A model generated the notes under the pieces. It had not been told where the DNA came from. It was given only the letters and a program-made list of their open reading frames with translations, and did not search any database. Position numbers and translations under genes: made by a program. This document shows, piece by piece, positions 51,705 through 60,271 of a stretch of 64,000 nucleotides of DNA (its first letter is position 1; each line of letters opens with the position of its first letter). The stretch is from contig NZ_BOOK01000020.1 of NCBI RefSeq assembly GCF_016863195.1, positions 62,001-126,000 on the forward strand, in the 5' to 3' direction. The stretch comes from Paraplanobispora takensis. Its GTDB lineage: Bacteria; Actinomycetota; Actinomycetes; Streptosporangiales; Streptosporangiaceae.

Positions 51705-53186
51705 TTATGACGAAAGATACGCCTCCCGGAGCGAGGTGCGGCTGAGCTTCCCGGTGGGCGTTCGCGGGAGCTGCTCGCGGTACTCGACGACCCTGGGATG
51801 CTTGAGCCGGGCGAGCCTGCCTGCGCAGTGGTCCAGCAGGTCCGCGGTGAGGTCCGGGCCGGGTTCCGCGCCGGGCGCGGGCTGGACCAGGGCGACGACC
51901 CGGTGCCCCCACTCGGGGTCCGGCACGCCGATCACCGCCACGTCCGCGACCGCGGGATGCTCCTGGAGCACGGCCTCGATCTCGGCGGGATAGATGTTGA
52001 CCCCGCCCGAGATGATCAGATCGGTGCGCCGGTCGCACAGGAACAGATAGCCGTCCTCGTCGAGATAGCCGATGTCGCCGGGGGTGTAGAGGTGCCCGAG
52101 CATCGACGAGGCGGTCTTGGACGGGTCACCGTGATACTCGAAGCGGTTGACGCCGCCGATGTAGACCATGCCGGGCTCGCCTGCGGGCAGCTCCTGCCCG
52201 TCGTCGCCGACGATGACGAACCGCATGCCGTCGATCGCCCGGCCCACGGTGCCGGGCCTGGCCAGCCACTCCTCGGAGGAGACCATCGTGGCCACGGCGG
52301 CCTCGGTCGAGCCGTAGTACTCCCACACCACCGGGCCGAGCCAGTCGATCATCGCCTTCTTGGTGGCGGGCGGGCAGGGCGCGGCGCCGTGGTACAGGTG
52401 CGTGAGGGACGACAGGTCGTAGGGGTCCCTGATCTCGGCGGGCAGCGCGAGCAGCCGGTGGAACATCGTCGGGACCATGAACGCGTTGGTCACCCGGTGG
52501 CGCTCGACCAGCCGCAGGACCTCCTCGGCGTCGAAGCGCTCGGTCACCACCACCGTGTGCCCGTACTGCAGCGCCATCATGGCCTGGCCGTACGGGGCGG
52601 AGTGGTAGAGCTGGGACAGCACCAGGTGCACGCCGTCGGCCGGCAGCCCGAAGTGCCGCCAGCTCTTGCGCATCAGGATGGGATAGAGGTCCTCGGGGCC
52701 GAGCTCGATCAGCCGCCTGCGCACGCCCTTGGGCTTGCCGGTGGTGCCCGAGGTGTAGAGCATCATCGATCCGGCGCGGCGGGCGGCGGGCGGGTCGGCC
52801 GGCTGTCCCGCGGCGATCGCCTCCACCTCCTCGAACCCGCCGGGCACGGCCTCGGCGTACCGCTCGCAGCCGGCCACCGCGCGCGCCGCGCAGTCGGTGA
52901 CGATGTAGCCGATCTCCTCGGCGGTGTAGTGCCAGTTCACCGGGACGTGGTAGGCGCCGATCTGGTAGGTCGCGAGCATCATGGTGACGGCGTCGATGCC
53001 GTTGGGCAGGACCGTGACCACGGCCTCACCGGGGACGACGCCGCGGGCGATCAGGCCGTTGGAGACCCGGTTGACCCTGTCGTGCAGCTCGCCGTACGTC
53101 ACGGTGGCGCCGTCCCCGGCGGTGCCGCTCTCGATGACGGCGACCCGGCCGGGGTCGGCGGCGGCGATCTCGTAGAAGCCCCTCAT
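51705..53186 (-). CDS. Acyl-CoA synthetase (AMP-forming, ANL superfamily)
   Basis: A 493-residue enzyme that activates a fatty or aromatic acid as acyl-AMP and then as acyl-CoA. The P-loop is [26 protein letters not shown] (A5), [20 protein letters not shown] (A7/A8) and the catalytic Lys in TPTGKLSR (A10) are all present. ATG 53186 is chosen because TATGGT ends 7 nt upstream with no Shine-Dalgarno sequence, the leaderless pattern. A 6-bp inverted repeat sits against that -10 box. The divergent neighbour is a membrane protein gene. Confidence 0.92.
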   Translation of the reverse strand: MRGFYEIAAADPGRVAVIESGTAGDGATVTYGELHDRVNRVSNGLIARGVVPGEAVVTVLPNGIDAVTMMLATYQIGAYHVPVNWHYTAEEIGYIVTDCAARAVAGCERYAEAVPGGFEEVEAIAAGQPADPPAARRAGSMMLYTSGTTGKPKGVRRRLIELGPEDLYPILMRKSWRHFGLPADGVHLVLSQLYHSAPYGQAMMALQYGHTVVVTERFDAEEVLRLVERHRVTNAFMVPTMFHRLLALPAEIRDPYDLSSLTHLYHGAAPCPPATKKAMIDWLGPVVWEYYGSTEAAVATMVSSEEWLARPGTVGRAIDGMRFVIVGDDGQELPAGEPGMVYIGGVNRFEYHGDPSKTASSMLGHLYTPGDIGYLDEDGYLFLCDRRTDLIISGGVNIYPAEIEAVLQEHPAVADVAVIGVPDPEWGHRVVALVQPAPGAEPGPDLTADLLDHCAGRLARLKHPRVVEYREQLPRTPTGKLSRTSLREAYLSS

Positions 53187-53193
53187 GAGCGCG

Positions 53194-53215
53194 ACCATAC
53201 AGAACGACATTCTGT
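53194..53215 (-). promoter_or_regulatory. -10 box and inverted repeat at the acyl-CoA synthetase promoter
   Basis: The minus-strand -10 is TATGGT (53194-53199), 7 nt before ATG 53186. ACAGAA-cgaca-TTCTGT (53199-53215) is a perfect 6-bp-arm dyad just upstream, placed between the -10 and -35. That suits a TetR-type repressor of lipid metabolism; no such gene is in the window. Confidence 0.6.
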
Positions 53216-53306
53216 TCAGGGAAGGGGAAATGTCGTCACCTGCAGGTATGTGGGTGACATGGCAGATCAATAGGGAGATGCGGTGTATCGATCACGTCAT
53301 GTGGCA

Positions 53307-53312
53307 TAGCCT
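53307..53312 (+). promoter_or_regulatory. -10 box of a likely leaderless membrane-protein gene
   Basis: TAGCCT ends 7 nt before ATG 53320, with no ribosome binding site. Confidence 0.5.
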
Positions 53313-53319
53313 GGCAGCC

Positions 53320-54522
53320 ATGGCGGACGTCGGCGGTCCCCCCTCCGGGCGCTCTCATGACAGGTATGTCCCTTCGTACGATGCGCCCACGGCGCCCATT
53401 CCCGCCATTCCCTCCGACGATGGAGCGATGATCACTCCCCGCGTGCCCCGCCGGTTCCCCATCGGGGACGGCGAGGAGACCGTCCTGGTGCCCCGGATCC
53501 CGCCCGCCCCGCCGGCCGGGAAGTCCCCCGCCGTGGAGGGGGAGTCCCCCGCGGTCTCCGCGAGCGCGCCGCCCGTCCCGGAGGCGGGGACCCGCGCGGT
53601 GGAGGACACGACCTCCCCGGTGCGACGGCCCGCGCCGCCGGTCCCGGAGGCGGGAGCCCGCGCCGTGGAGGACACGACCTCCCCCGTACGGCGGCCCGCG
53701 CCGCCGCGCGAGGGGTCCGCTGGACCGTTCCGTTCCGGCGACGCGGCAGGTCCGCGTGAGCCGGGGCGTCCGGGGCTCGGCTCCAGGCTGCTGCTGCGCG
53801 TCGGGGACATCCCGATCAAGGTGGTCTACAGCCTCGGCGCCGCGCTGGCCACCGCCCTGGCGGTGTTCCTGATCTTCGTGATCTTCTCCGGCGACGAGCC
53901 CGCCGACCCGGTGCCGCAGCGCCAGGCCCAGAACGCCTCCGCCGCGCCCGCCACCCCGGCGCCCAGCGCCCCGGCGATCACGCTGCCCAAGCTCCCGAAG
54001 GCGACGCCGCTCCAGGTGCTGCCCGGCACGCCCAGCGTGGTGATCGGCAGCGTGACCGACTCCAAGGCCGCGATCACCTACTTCAGGCTCGGCGCGCCGT
54101 GGAAGGTCGCCGCGGTCTCGCCGTTCTCCGCGGGCCAGCGGGTGGGCGGCTCCCGGCTGCCGCGCACGCTCGCGGTCTCGGCGCTGCTGCCGGGGGAGAA
54201 GCCCAGGGCCGAGCTGGAGACCGACGCCGACTTCCGCAAGGCGGCGGTGGGCGCCGTGCGGTGGTCGGTTCGCAACTATCACCCCACGGGCAGCAAGGTC
54301 ACCTGGACCGCCTCGCAGCGGGTGGTCAACGGCAAGGGATGGGTGCTCGGCTATCGCGTCACCTATGAGATCGACGGCAAGAAGCGCAGCTCGCAGGCCG
54401 CGCTGGCGCTGATCGACATCGGTCAGCGCAAGCCCGCCATGCTGTTCGTCACCGTCCCGGACACCCGCAAGAAGCTCTGGGCGGACATCGCACCCCTGGT
54501 GGCCAGCGCGCGAGCGTTGTGA
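53320..54522 (+). CDS. Single-pass membrane protein with Pro-rich cytoplasmic region
   Basis: A 400-residue protein of unknown function. The first ~165 residues are Pro/Ala/Ser/Glu-rich and contain two copies of a 22-residue repeat (APPVPEAG.RAVEDTTSPVRR). One membrane helix follows (VVYSLGAALATALAVFLIFVIFSG), then a Pro/Ala linker and an extracytoplasmic domain of about 170 residues (FRLGAPWKVAAVSPFSAGQRVGG, TWTASQRVVNGKGWVLGYRVTYEIDGKKRSS). The open frame extends upstream of ATG 53320, but this start has a -10 box at the leaderless distance. It is not an obvious enzyme. Confidence 0.75.
   Translation: MADVGGPPSGRSHDRYVPSYDAPTAPIPAIPSDDGAMITPRVPRRFPIGDGEETVLVPRIPPAPPAGKSPAVEGESPAVSASAPPVPEAGTRAVEDTTSPVRRPAPPVPEAGARAVEDTTSPVRRPAPPREGSAGPFRSGDAAGPREPGRPGLGSRLLLRVGDIPIKVVYSLGAALATALAVFLIFVIFSGDEPADPVPQRQAQNASAAPATPAPSAPAITLPKLPKATPLQVLPGTPSVVIGSVTDSKAAITYFRLGAPWKVAAVSPFSAGQRVGGSRLPRTLAVSALLPGEKPRAELETDADFRKAAVGAVRWSVRNYHPTGSKVTWTASQRVVNGKGWVLGYRVTYEIDGKKRSSQAALALIDIGQRKPAMLFVTVPDTRKKLWADIAPLVASARAL
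53566..53697 (+). repeat. Two 66-bp tandem in-frame repeats
   Basis: 53566-53631 and 53632-53697 encode nearly identical 22-residue units (one Thr/Ala difference), with a partial third copy, GCGCCGCCG, at the end. They lie in the Pro-rich cytoplasmic part of the membrane protein. Confidence 0.9.
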
Positions 54523-54576
54523 CGGAAGTAGCTTCTAGAATATGGTTCTGCCACTGAACCGTTTCTGGAGGCTGTC

Positions 54577-56799
54577 ATGGCGATCGGGTTGAGCGAGGAG
54601 CACGAGGCGCTCCGCGAGTCGGTGAGCGGCTGGGCCGAGCGCAACATTCCGTCCGAGGTCGTACGGGCCGCCGTCGCGGCCGACGGGGAGCAGCGCCCCG
54701 GCTTCTGGTCCGGCCTGGCCGACCAGGGCCTGCTCGGGCTGCACATCCCGGAGGAGCACGGCGGCAGCGGGTACGGCCTGCTGGAGACCGCGGTGGCCGT
54801 CGAGGCCCTCGGCGAGCGGGTCGCCCCCGGTCCCTACGTCCCCACGGTCCTGGCCAGCGCCGCGATCCTCGCCTCCGACGGCAAGGCCCACGCCGAGCTG
54901 CTGCCCGGTCTCGCCGACGGCACGCTGACCGGCGCGGTCGCGCTGTCCGGCTCCATCTCCGGCACCCGGGGCGAGGACGGCACGCTGACCGTCGGCGGCT
55001 CCGCCGAGACCGTGCTCGGCGGCGCGGTCGCCGACGTCCTGGTGCTCCCGGTGAGCACCGACCGGGGCGAGGAGTGGGTCGCGGTGGACGCCTCCGCGGC
55101 GACCGTGACGCCGATCAAGTCGCTGGACGTCACCCGCGGCGTGGCGAAGGTCGAGCTCGACGGGGTGACCGTGCCGGCCGGGCGGGTCCTCGACGGGCTG
55201 GAGGGCTCCGCCGTACTGAACCTGGCCGCGATCCTGCTGGGCGCCGAGGCCGCGGGCGTCGCGTCGTGGTGCGTGACCGCCGCGGCGGAGTACGCCAAGG
55301 TGCGCGTGCAGTTCGGCCGTCCGATCGGCCAGTTCCAGGGGGTCAAGCACAAGGCCGCCAGGATGCTCGTCGCCTTGGAGCAGGCCCGCGCCACGGTGTG
55401 GGACGCCGCCAGGGCCGCCGGGCAGGCGGGCGAGGGCGTCTCGGAGGACGAGCTGGCCTACGCCGTCTCGATCGCCGGCGTGGTGGCCCCCGACGCCGCC
55501 GTGCAGTGCGCCAAGGACGCCGTCCAGATCTTCGGCGGCATCGGCTACACCTACGAGCACGACGCCCACCTCTACTACCGCCGCGCCCTGACCCTGCGCG
55601 CCCTGCTCGGCCCCGGCGCCGAGTGGGCCGAGTCGGTGGCCTCGCTCGCGCTGCGCGGCGTCTCCCGCGAGATGGAGATCGAGCTGCCGGAGGACGCCGC
55701 CGCGCTGCGCGAGTCGATCCGCGCGGAGATCGCCGAGATCGCGAAGCTGGAGGGCCAGGAGCAGAAGCGGGCGCTGGCCAAGGGCGGGTTCGTCATGTCC
55801 CACCTGCCCGGGCCGTGGGGCCGCGACGCCAAGCCGCTGGAGCAGGTGCTCATCCTCCAGGAGCTCAAGGCCGCCCGGGTGAAGCTCCCGCAGATGATCA
55901 TCGGTGCCTGGGTGGTGCCGTCGCTCGCCATGTACGGCACGCCCGAGCAGCAGGAGCGCTTCCTGCCCAAGACGCTCAGCGGCGAGATGATCTGGTGCCA
56001 GCTGTTCTCCGAGCCGGGCGCCGGCTCCGACCTCGCCTCGCTGCAGATGAAGGCCGAGCAGGTGGAGGGCGGCTGGAAGCTCAACGGCCAGAAGATCTGG
56101 ACCTCGGTGGCGCACTTCGCCGAGTGGGGCATCTGCATCGCCCGCAACTCCTCCGAGGGCTCCAAGCACGACGGCATCACCTACTTCCTGGTGGACATGA
56201 AGGCCCCGGGCGTCACCGTCCGGCCGCTGACCGAGATGACCGGGGAGAACCTGTTCAACGAGGTCTTCCTCGACGACGTGTTCGTCCCGGACGAGCTGGT
56301 CGTCGGCGAGGTCGGCCAGGGCTGGAAGGTCGCCCGCAACACCCTGTCCAACGAGCGCGTCTCGCTCTCGTCGGGCTCGGGCGGCACCGGCGCCTCCGTG
56401 CCCGACCTGATCGGGCTGGTCGGCCGGCTGGGCCGCGAGCTGACCCCGGCCGAGCGCCAGGAGGTGGCCCGCGTGGTCTGCGAGGGGCACTCGATCAACG
56501 CCCTGGGCCTGCGGGTGACGCTGAAGCAGCTCACCGGCGGCGAGCCGGGCGCAGACGCCTCGGTCCGCAAGCTGGTGTCCACCTCGCACGCCCAGCACGT
56601 CTCCGAGTGCGCGGTCGGCCTGCTCGGCACCTCCGCGGTCGTCGCCGCCGACATGAAGCTCGGCGACCCCGGCTACTGGAACCGCGCCGTGCTCGCCACC
56701 CGCGCCATGACGATCTACGGCGGCACCACCGAGGTGCAGCTCAACATCATCGGCGAGCGCATGCTCGGCCTGCCCCGGGACCCCGAGCCGGGCAAGTAG
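54577..56799 (+). CDS. Fused two-domain acyl-CoA dehydrogenase
   Basis: A 740-residue protein made of two acyl-CoA dehydrogenase units. The first (about 1-375) has RVQFGRPIGQFQGVKHKAA and QIFGGIGYTYEHDAHLYYRRA but a reduced middle sheet domain. The second (about 400-740) has the classic FAD/substrate segment CQLFSEPGAGSDLASL and the C-terminal YGGTTEVQLNIIGERMLGLPR. Fused proteins of ~720-740 residues (FadE22-like) occur in mycobacteria, where related two-subunit enzymes handle steroid side chains. The substrate here is unknown. ATG 54577 has TTTCTGGAGGC upstream. Confidence 0.9.
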   Translation: MAIGLSEEHEALRESVSGWAERNIPSEVVRAAVAADGEQRPGFWSGLADQGLLGLHIPEEHGGSGYGLLETAVAVEALGERVAPGPYVPTVLASAAILASDGKAHAELLPGLADGTLTGAVALSGSISGTRGEDGTLTVGGSAETVLGGAVADVLVLPVSTDRGEEWVAVDASAATVTPIKSLDVTRGVAKVELDGVTVPAGRVLDGLEGSAVLNLAAILLGAEAAGVASWCVTAAAEYAKVRVQFGRPIGQFQGVKHKAARMLVALEQARATVWDAARAAGQAGEGVSEDELAYAVSIAGVVAPDAAVQCAKDAVQIFGGIGYTYEHDAHLYYRRALTLRALLGPGAEWAESVASLALRGVSREMEIELPEDAAALRESIRAEIAEIAKLEGQEQKRALAKGGFVMSHLPGPWGRDAKPLEQVLILQELKAARVKLPQMIIGAWVVPSLAMYGTPEQQERFLPKTLSGEMIWCQLFSEPGAGSDLASLQMKAEQVEGGWKLNGQKIWTSVAHFAEWGICIARNSSEGSKHDGITYFLVDMKAPGVTVRPLTEMTGENLFNEVFLDDVFVPDELVVGEVGQGWKVARNTLSNERVSLSSGSGGTGASVPDLIGLVGRLGRELTPAERQEVARVVCEGHSINALGLRVTLKQLTGGEPGADASVRKLVSTSHAQHVSECAVGLLGTSAVVAADMKLGDPGYWNRAVLATRAMTIYGGTTEVQLNIIGERMLGLPRDPEPGK

Positions 56800-56917
56800 T
56801 GCTCTGACGCCGGTCGTCCGGACGCGGCGGCCCCGGTTTCCCACCGGGGCCGTCGCCGTACGGCCTGGAAGGCGACCGGGGTCGTCGTCGTGCGGTTCGG
56901 CGGGGTGCGGGCTGTCG

Positions 56918-56923
56918 TAGGGT
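56918..56923 (+). promoter_or_regulatory. -10 box of a likely leaderless polytopic membrane protein gene
   Basis: TAGGGT ends 8 nt before ATG 56932, with no ribosome binding site in between. Confidence 0.5.
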
Positions 56924-56931
56924 CTGGCGAT

Positions 56932-58560
56932 ATGCGGACAGAATGGGGCGAAGCGGCGAGGCGGTTCGCCCCTGCCCTGCTCGGGCTGCTGCTCGGCGTG
57001 CTGGCCCTGTGGCCCGCGCTGGGGCCCGGGTTCGTCCTCCGCTACGACATGGTGTTCGTGCCGGACCCGCCGCTCGTCCCGCCCGGACAGGGCTTCCCCC
57101 GTGCCGTGCCCAGCGACCTCGTGGTCGCCCTGCTGTCCCGGGTGGTGCCCGCGGAGGCGGTGCAGAAGGCGGTCCTGCTCGGGATCTTCGTGCTGGCCGC
57201 GTCGGGCGCCGCGGCGCTCGTGCCCTCCCGCCGGCTCGGGCCGCGTCTGGTCGCGGCGGCCTTCTACGCCTGGAACGCCTACCTCGCCCAGCGGCTCCTG
57301 CTCGGGCAGTGGGCCCTGCTGCTGGGCGTGGCCGGGCTGCCCTGGGCGGTGCGGGCCGCCGCCCTCGGCGGGCGCCTGCGGCTCGCGGCCGCCCTGATCC
57401 CCGCGGCGGTGGGCGGCTTCCAGGCCATGCTGGTCTCCGCGGTGGCGGTGCTCGCCACCGCGGCGACGGCCCCGGCCCCGGCGCCGGCGCCGGGGCTCGG
57501 CGCACGGGTGCGGCGGACGGGGGAGGCCGCGCTGATCATGGGCGGGCTGAGCCTGCCCTGGCTGGTGCCCGCCCTGCTGAGCGGGGCCACCACCGACCCC
57601 GCCGGGGTGGACGCCTTCGCGGCCCGCGCCGACGGGCCCTTCGGCGTGGCCGGCAGCCTGCTGGGCCTGGGCGGCGTCTGGAACGCGCACGCGACGGTGC
57701 CCGGCCAGGGCTCCTGGTGGTCGGCGGGCGTGCGCCTGGCTCTGGCCGCGGTCGCGATCTGGGGTTTCGTACGGCTGCGCGGCACCCGCGACGGATCCCG
57801 GGCGGGCGGTGTGCCGTACTGGACGGGATTGGCCGTGGCGGCGGGGGCCGGGCTGGGGGTGGCGTGCCTGGGGGCGTTCGCGCCGGGCCTGCTCAAGGCG
57901 CTGGTCGGGTGGTGGCCGGGGTTCGGGACGATCCGTGACGGGCAGCTCCACCTGGCGCCGTTCGCCCTGCTCCAGGCCGTCGGGCTGGCCTCGGCCGCGG
58001 ACCGGTGGGCGTCCCGGCCCGCCGCCGCTCCGCGTGCCGTCGTGGCGGTCACGGTGGCGGTCGCGGTGGCGGTGCCGGTCCTGGTGCTGCCGACCTTCGC
58101 CCTCGGGGCGTTCGGCAGGCTCACGGCGGTGCCGTACCCGCAGGAGTGGCGGCGGGTCCAGGAGATCGTGAACGGCGACCCGGCCCCGGGGGCGCTGCTG
58201 TCGCTGCCGTGGGGCGCGCACCGGGCGTTCCGGTGGAACGGCGGGCGGGTGGTCCTCGACCCGGCGACCAAGCTCTTCGGGCGGCGGGTGATCTGGAACG
58301 ACGAGTTGCTCGTGGGGCTTCCGGACGGCGGCCGGATCCGCGTCGCGGCCGAGGACCCGCTGGCCGCGAAGGTGGGCGCCGTCCTGCGGCCGGGCGCCCC
58401 GGAGCCGGGACCGGCGGGGGCCGGCGACCGGGCCGGGGCCCTCCTCCGGCTCGGCGTCCGCTACGTTCTGACCCGCCCCGGCGATAACACGTTCCAAGAC
58501 GCTCTGACCGTGTTCGAAGGGTCGGAACTCCGCCTCGTACGCCTCAGTAACCCCGATTGA
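56932..58560 (+). CDS. Polytopic membrane protein, GT-C-like
   Basis: A 542-residue protein with ten or more hydrophobic helices and a soluble C-terminal part. The first extracytoplasmic loop carries an acidic motif (LRYDMVFVPDPPL), as in GT-C glycosyltransferases that use polyprenyl-linked sugars. With a GT4 enzyme and an AftD-like protein downstream, a role in cell-envelope glycan assembly is likely. There is no specific family name that I can give with confidence. The start ATG 56932 fits a leaderless transcript; GTG 56890 is in frame upstream. Confidence 0.7.
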   Translation: MRTEWGEAARRFAPALLGLLLGVLALWPALGPGFVLRYDMVFVPDPPLVPPGQGFPRAVPSDLVVALLSRVVPAEAVQKAVLLGIFVLAASGAAALVPSRRLGPRLVAAAFYAWNAYLAQRLLLGQWALLLGVAGLPWAVRAAALGGRLRLAAALIPAAVGGFQAMLVSAVAVLATAATAPAPAPAPGLGARVRRTGEAALIMGGLSLPWLVPALLSGATTDPAGVDAFAARADGPFGVAGSLLGLGGVWNAHATVPGQGSWWSAGVRLALAAVAIWGFVRLRGTRDGSRAGGVPYWTGLAVAAGAGLGVACLGAFAPGLLKALVGWWPGFGTIRDGQLHLAPFALLQAVGLASAADRWASRPAAAPRAVVAVTVAVAVAVPVLVLPTFALGAFGRLTAVPYPQEWRRVQEIVNGDPAPGALLSLPWGAHRAFRWNGGRVVLDPATKLFGRRVIWNDELLVGLPDGGRIRVAAEDPLAAKVGAVLRPGAPEPGPAGAGDRAGALLRLGVRYVLTRPGDNTFQDALTVFEGSELRLVRLSNPD

Positions 58561-58606
58561 CCCGGACATCCCCCCAGCTCTACGGAGTACCGGAGGGTAA
58601 CTTGCT

Positions 58607-58633
58607 TTGTCACGGTTTTACTAACTCTATGGC
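58607..58633 (+). promoter_or_regulatory. Possible promoter of the DUF2613 gene
   Basis: TTGTCA (58607-58612) and TATGGC (58628-58633) are separated by 15 bp in an unusually AT-rich stretch. The spacing is short, so this is tentative. Confidence 0.3.
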
Positions 58634-58693
58634 TTATGAGGTGGATCACGTTCTACTCTCGGCACACTGTCCGAATCTTGGAGGGAGTGTCCA

Positions 58694-58825
58694 GTGATAC
58701 GAGTGCTCGCAGCACTGGCCGTCGGAGCGGTACTTGCGGTCGGCGCCTCCGCGGCAGTCATGAACGTGGCCGCACCCACGCCGGAGCCCCCGAACCGGCC
58801 GCTGTACAACTACGGCGACAAGTGA
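58694..58825 (+). CDS. DUF2613-family small membrane/secreted protein
   Basis: A 43-residue protein: GTG start at 58694 with GGAGGGAG upstream. One hydrophobic helix (VLAALAVGAVLAVGASAAV) is followed by a short extracytoplasmic tail ending PNRPLYNYGDK. Size, helix position and the PL.NYG-like end match DUF2613, a family of small actinobacterial proteins. In mycobacteria the member Rv0236A is adjacent to aftD, and here an aftD-like gene lies two genes downstream, which supports the call. The function is unknown. Confidence 0.75.
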   Translation: MIRVLAALAVGAVLAVGASAAVMNVAAPTPEPPNRPLYNYGDK

Positions 58826-58863
58826 TCCCGGGGGCCGTCTGACGGCCCCGGGATCATCTTTTT
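58824..58863 (+). terminator. Rho-independent terminator after the DUF2613 gene
   Basis: GATCCCGGGGGCCGT (58824-58838) pairs with ACGGCCCCGGGATC (58842-58855) with one bulged G, followed by ATCTTTTT. It begins inside the stop codon of the small gene and is the only terminator in the window with a clear T-tract. Confidence 0.9.
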
Positions 58864-58960
58864 CACCGGCGCACAGGGCCGGACGTCATTGATCGGCACG
58901 GAGTTCGGCTTCGCCATGCCCTGATCCGGGTGTGAGCCGCACGGAGACGAAGGAGAGATC

Positions 58961-60271
58961 GTGGCCTTATCCGGCGGGAAGACGGATGGCGCCTCGCGTA
59001 CGCGGGCGCTGTCCTGGCCCCGGCTGAGCGTCGAGGCCGCGGCCACGCCCGAGGCGCCGCTGAGCGGGGTCCGGGTGGCCGTGCTGAACTTCCGGGAGCC
59101 CCGGCAGTCGGTGGCCGGCGGCGCCGAGGAGTACGCCTGGCAGGTCAGCCGCTATCTCCTCGCGCAGGGCGCCACGGTCGACTTCCTGACCAGCCGCGAG
59201 CCGGGGCAGGCCGCGGCCGAGCACGTCGACGGCATCGCGCTGCGCCGGATGGGCAACCGCTATCTCGTCTATCTGCTGGTCCCGCTCTGGCTGCTGTTCC
59301 ACCGCCGCTCGTTCGACGTCGTGATCGACTCGATGAACGGCATCCCGTTCTTCTCGCCCCTGGTCGTACGGCGCCGCACCGCGGTCGTCTGCCTGGTGCA
59401 CCACGTGCACGACCGGCAGTTCCACGCGTTCTTCCCCGCGTGGCTGGCCAGGATCGGCTGCTTCGTCGAGGGCCCGGTGGCCCGCCTGCTGTACCGCCGC
59501 CGCCTGACCGTCACGGTCTCCGAGTCCTCCAGGGACGACCTGCGCACGCGCCTGCGGTGGCTGGCGCCGATCCAGGTCGTGCCCAACGGCAGCCCGGCCG
59601 CCCGGCCGCTGGCCCGCCGCGCCGCCGACGGCGACCCGGCTCTGGTCTACCTCGGCAGGCTCGTCGGCCACAAGCGCGTCGAGCGCGTGATCGGGCTCGC
59701 CGCCGACCTGGGGGAGACCCACCCCGGCCTGCGCGTGCACGTCGTGGGCCGCGGGCCCGAGTCGGAGGCCCTGGCCGCCTTCGCCGCCGAGCGGGGCGTG
59801 GCCGACCGGGTCCGGCTGCACGGCTTCCTGGCCGAGCCGGAGAAGAACGCGCTGCTCGGCTCGGCGCTGCTGAACGTCACGGCCTCGGAGTTCGAGGGCT
59901 GGGGGCTGACGGTGATCGAGGCGGCCGCCTTCGGGGTGCCCACGGTGGCCTACGACGTCGCGGGTCTGCGCGACTCGGTCAGGGACGGGGTGACCGGCTG
60001 GCTCGTCAAGGAGGGCGAGCTGCTGTCCGACACGGTGGCCCGGGCGATCGGTGAGCTGTCCGACCCGGCGCGGCGCGCGGAGATCCACCAGGCATGCCGG
60101 ACGTGGGCGAGTGAGTTCACGTGGGGCCGGACCGGCGCGTCGATAGTCGGTGCGATTCGTGCGGAGATGTCCAGAAGCAGGTACTCTGGCGCGTCCAAGC
60201 ACAATCGCACGACCTGCATTGATCCGAGTCTCGTCCGGAACGAGCCCGAAACCCCGCTGAGTGCCAGTTGA
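58961..60271 (+). CDS. GT4-family glycosyltransferase
   Basis: A 436-residue GT-B enzyme. It has VLNFREPRQSVAGGAEEYAWQ near the start, VVPNGSPAA, ALVYLGRLVGHKRVERV, HVVGRGPESE and ASEFEGWGLTVIEAAAFGVPTVAYD. GTG 58961 has AAGGAGAG upstream. Its TGA (60269-60271) overlaps the proposed TTG start of the AftD-like gene by 4 nt, so both probably act in one envelope-glycan pathway. Confidence 0.88.
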   Translation: MALSGGKTDGASRTRALSWPRLSVEAAATPEAPLSGVRVAVLNFREPRQSVAGGAEEYAWQVSRYLLAQGATVDFLTSREPGQAAAEHVDGIALRRMGNRYLVYLLVPLWLLFHRRSFDVVIDSMNGIPFFSPLVVRRRTAVVCLVHHVHDRQFHAFFPAWLARIGCFVEGPVARLLYRRRLTVTVSESSRDDLRTRLRWLAPIQVVPNGSPAARPLARRAADGDPALVYLGRLVGHKRVERVIGLAADLGETHPGLRVHVVGRGPESEALAAFAAERGVADRVRLHGFLAEPEKNALLGSALLNVTASEFEGWGLTVIEAAAFGVPTVAYDVAGLRDSVRDGVTGWLVKEGELLSDTVARAIGELSDPARRAEIHQACRTWASEFTWGRTGASIVGAIRAEMSRSRYSGASKHNRTTCIDPSLVRNEPETPLSAS

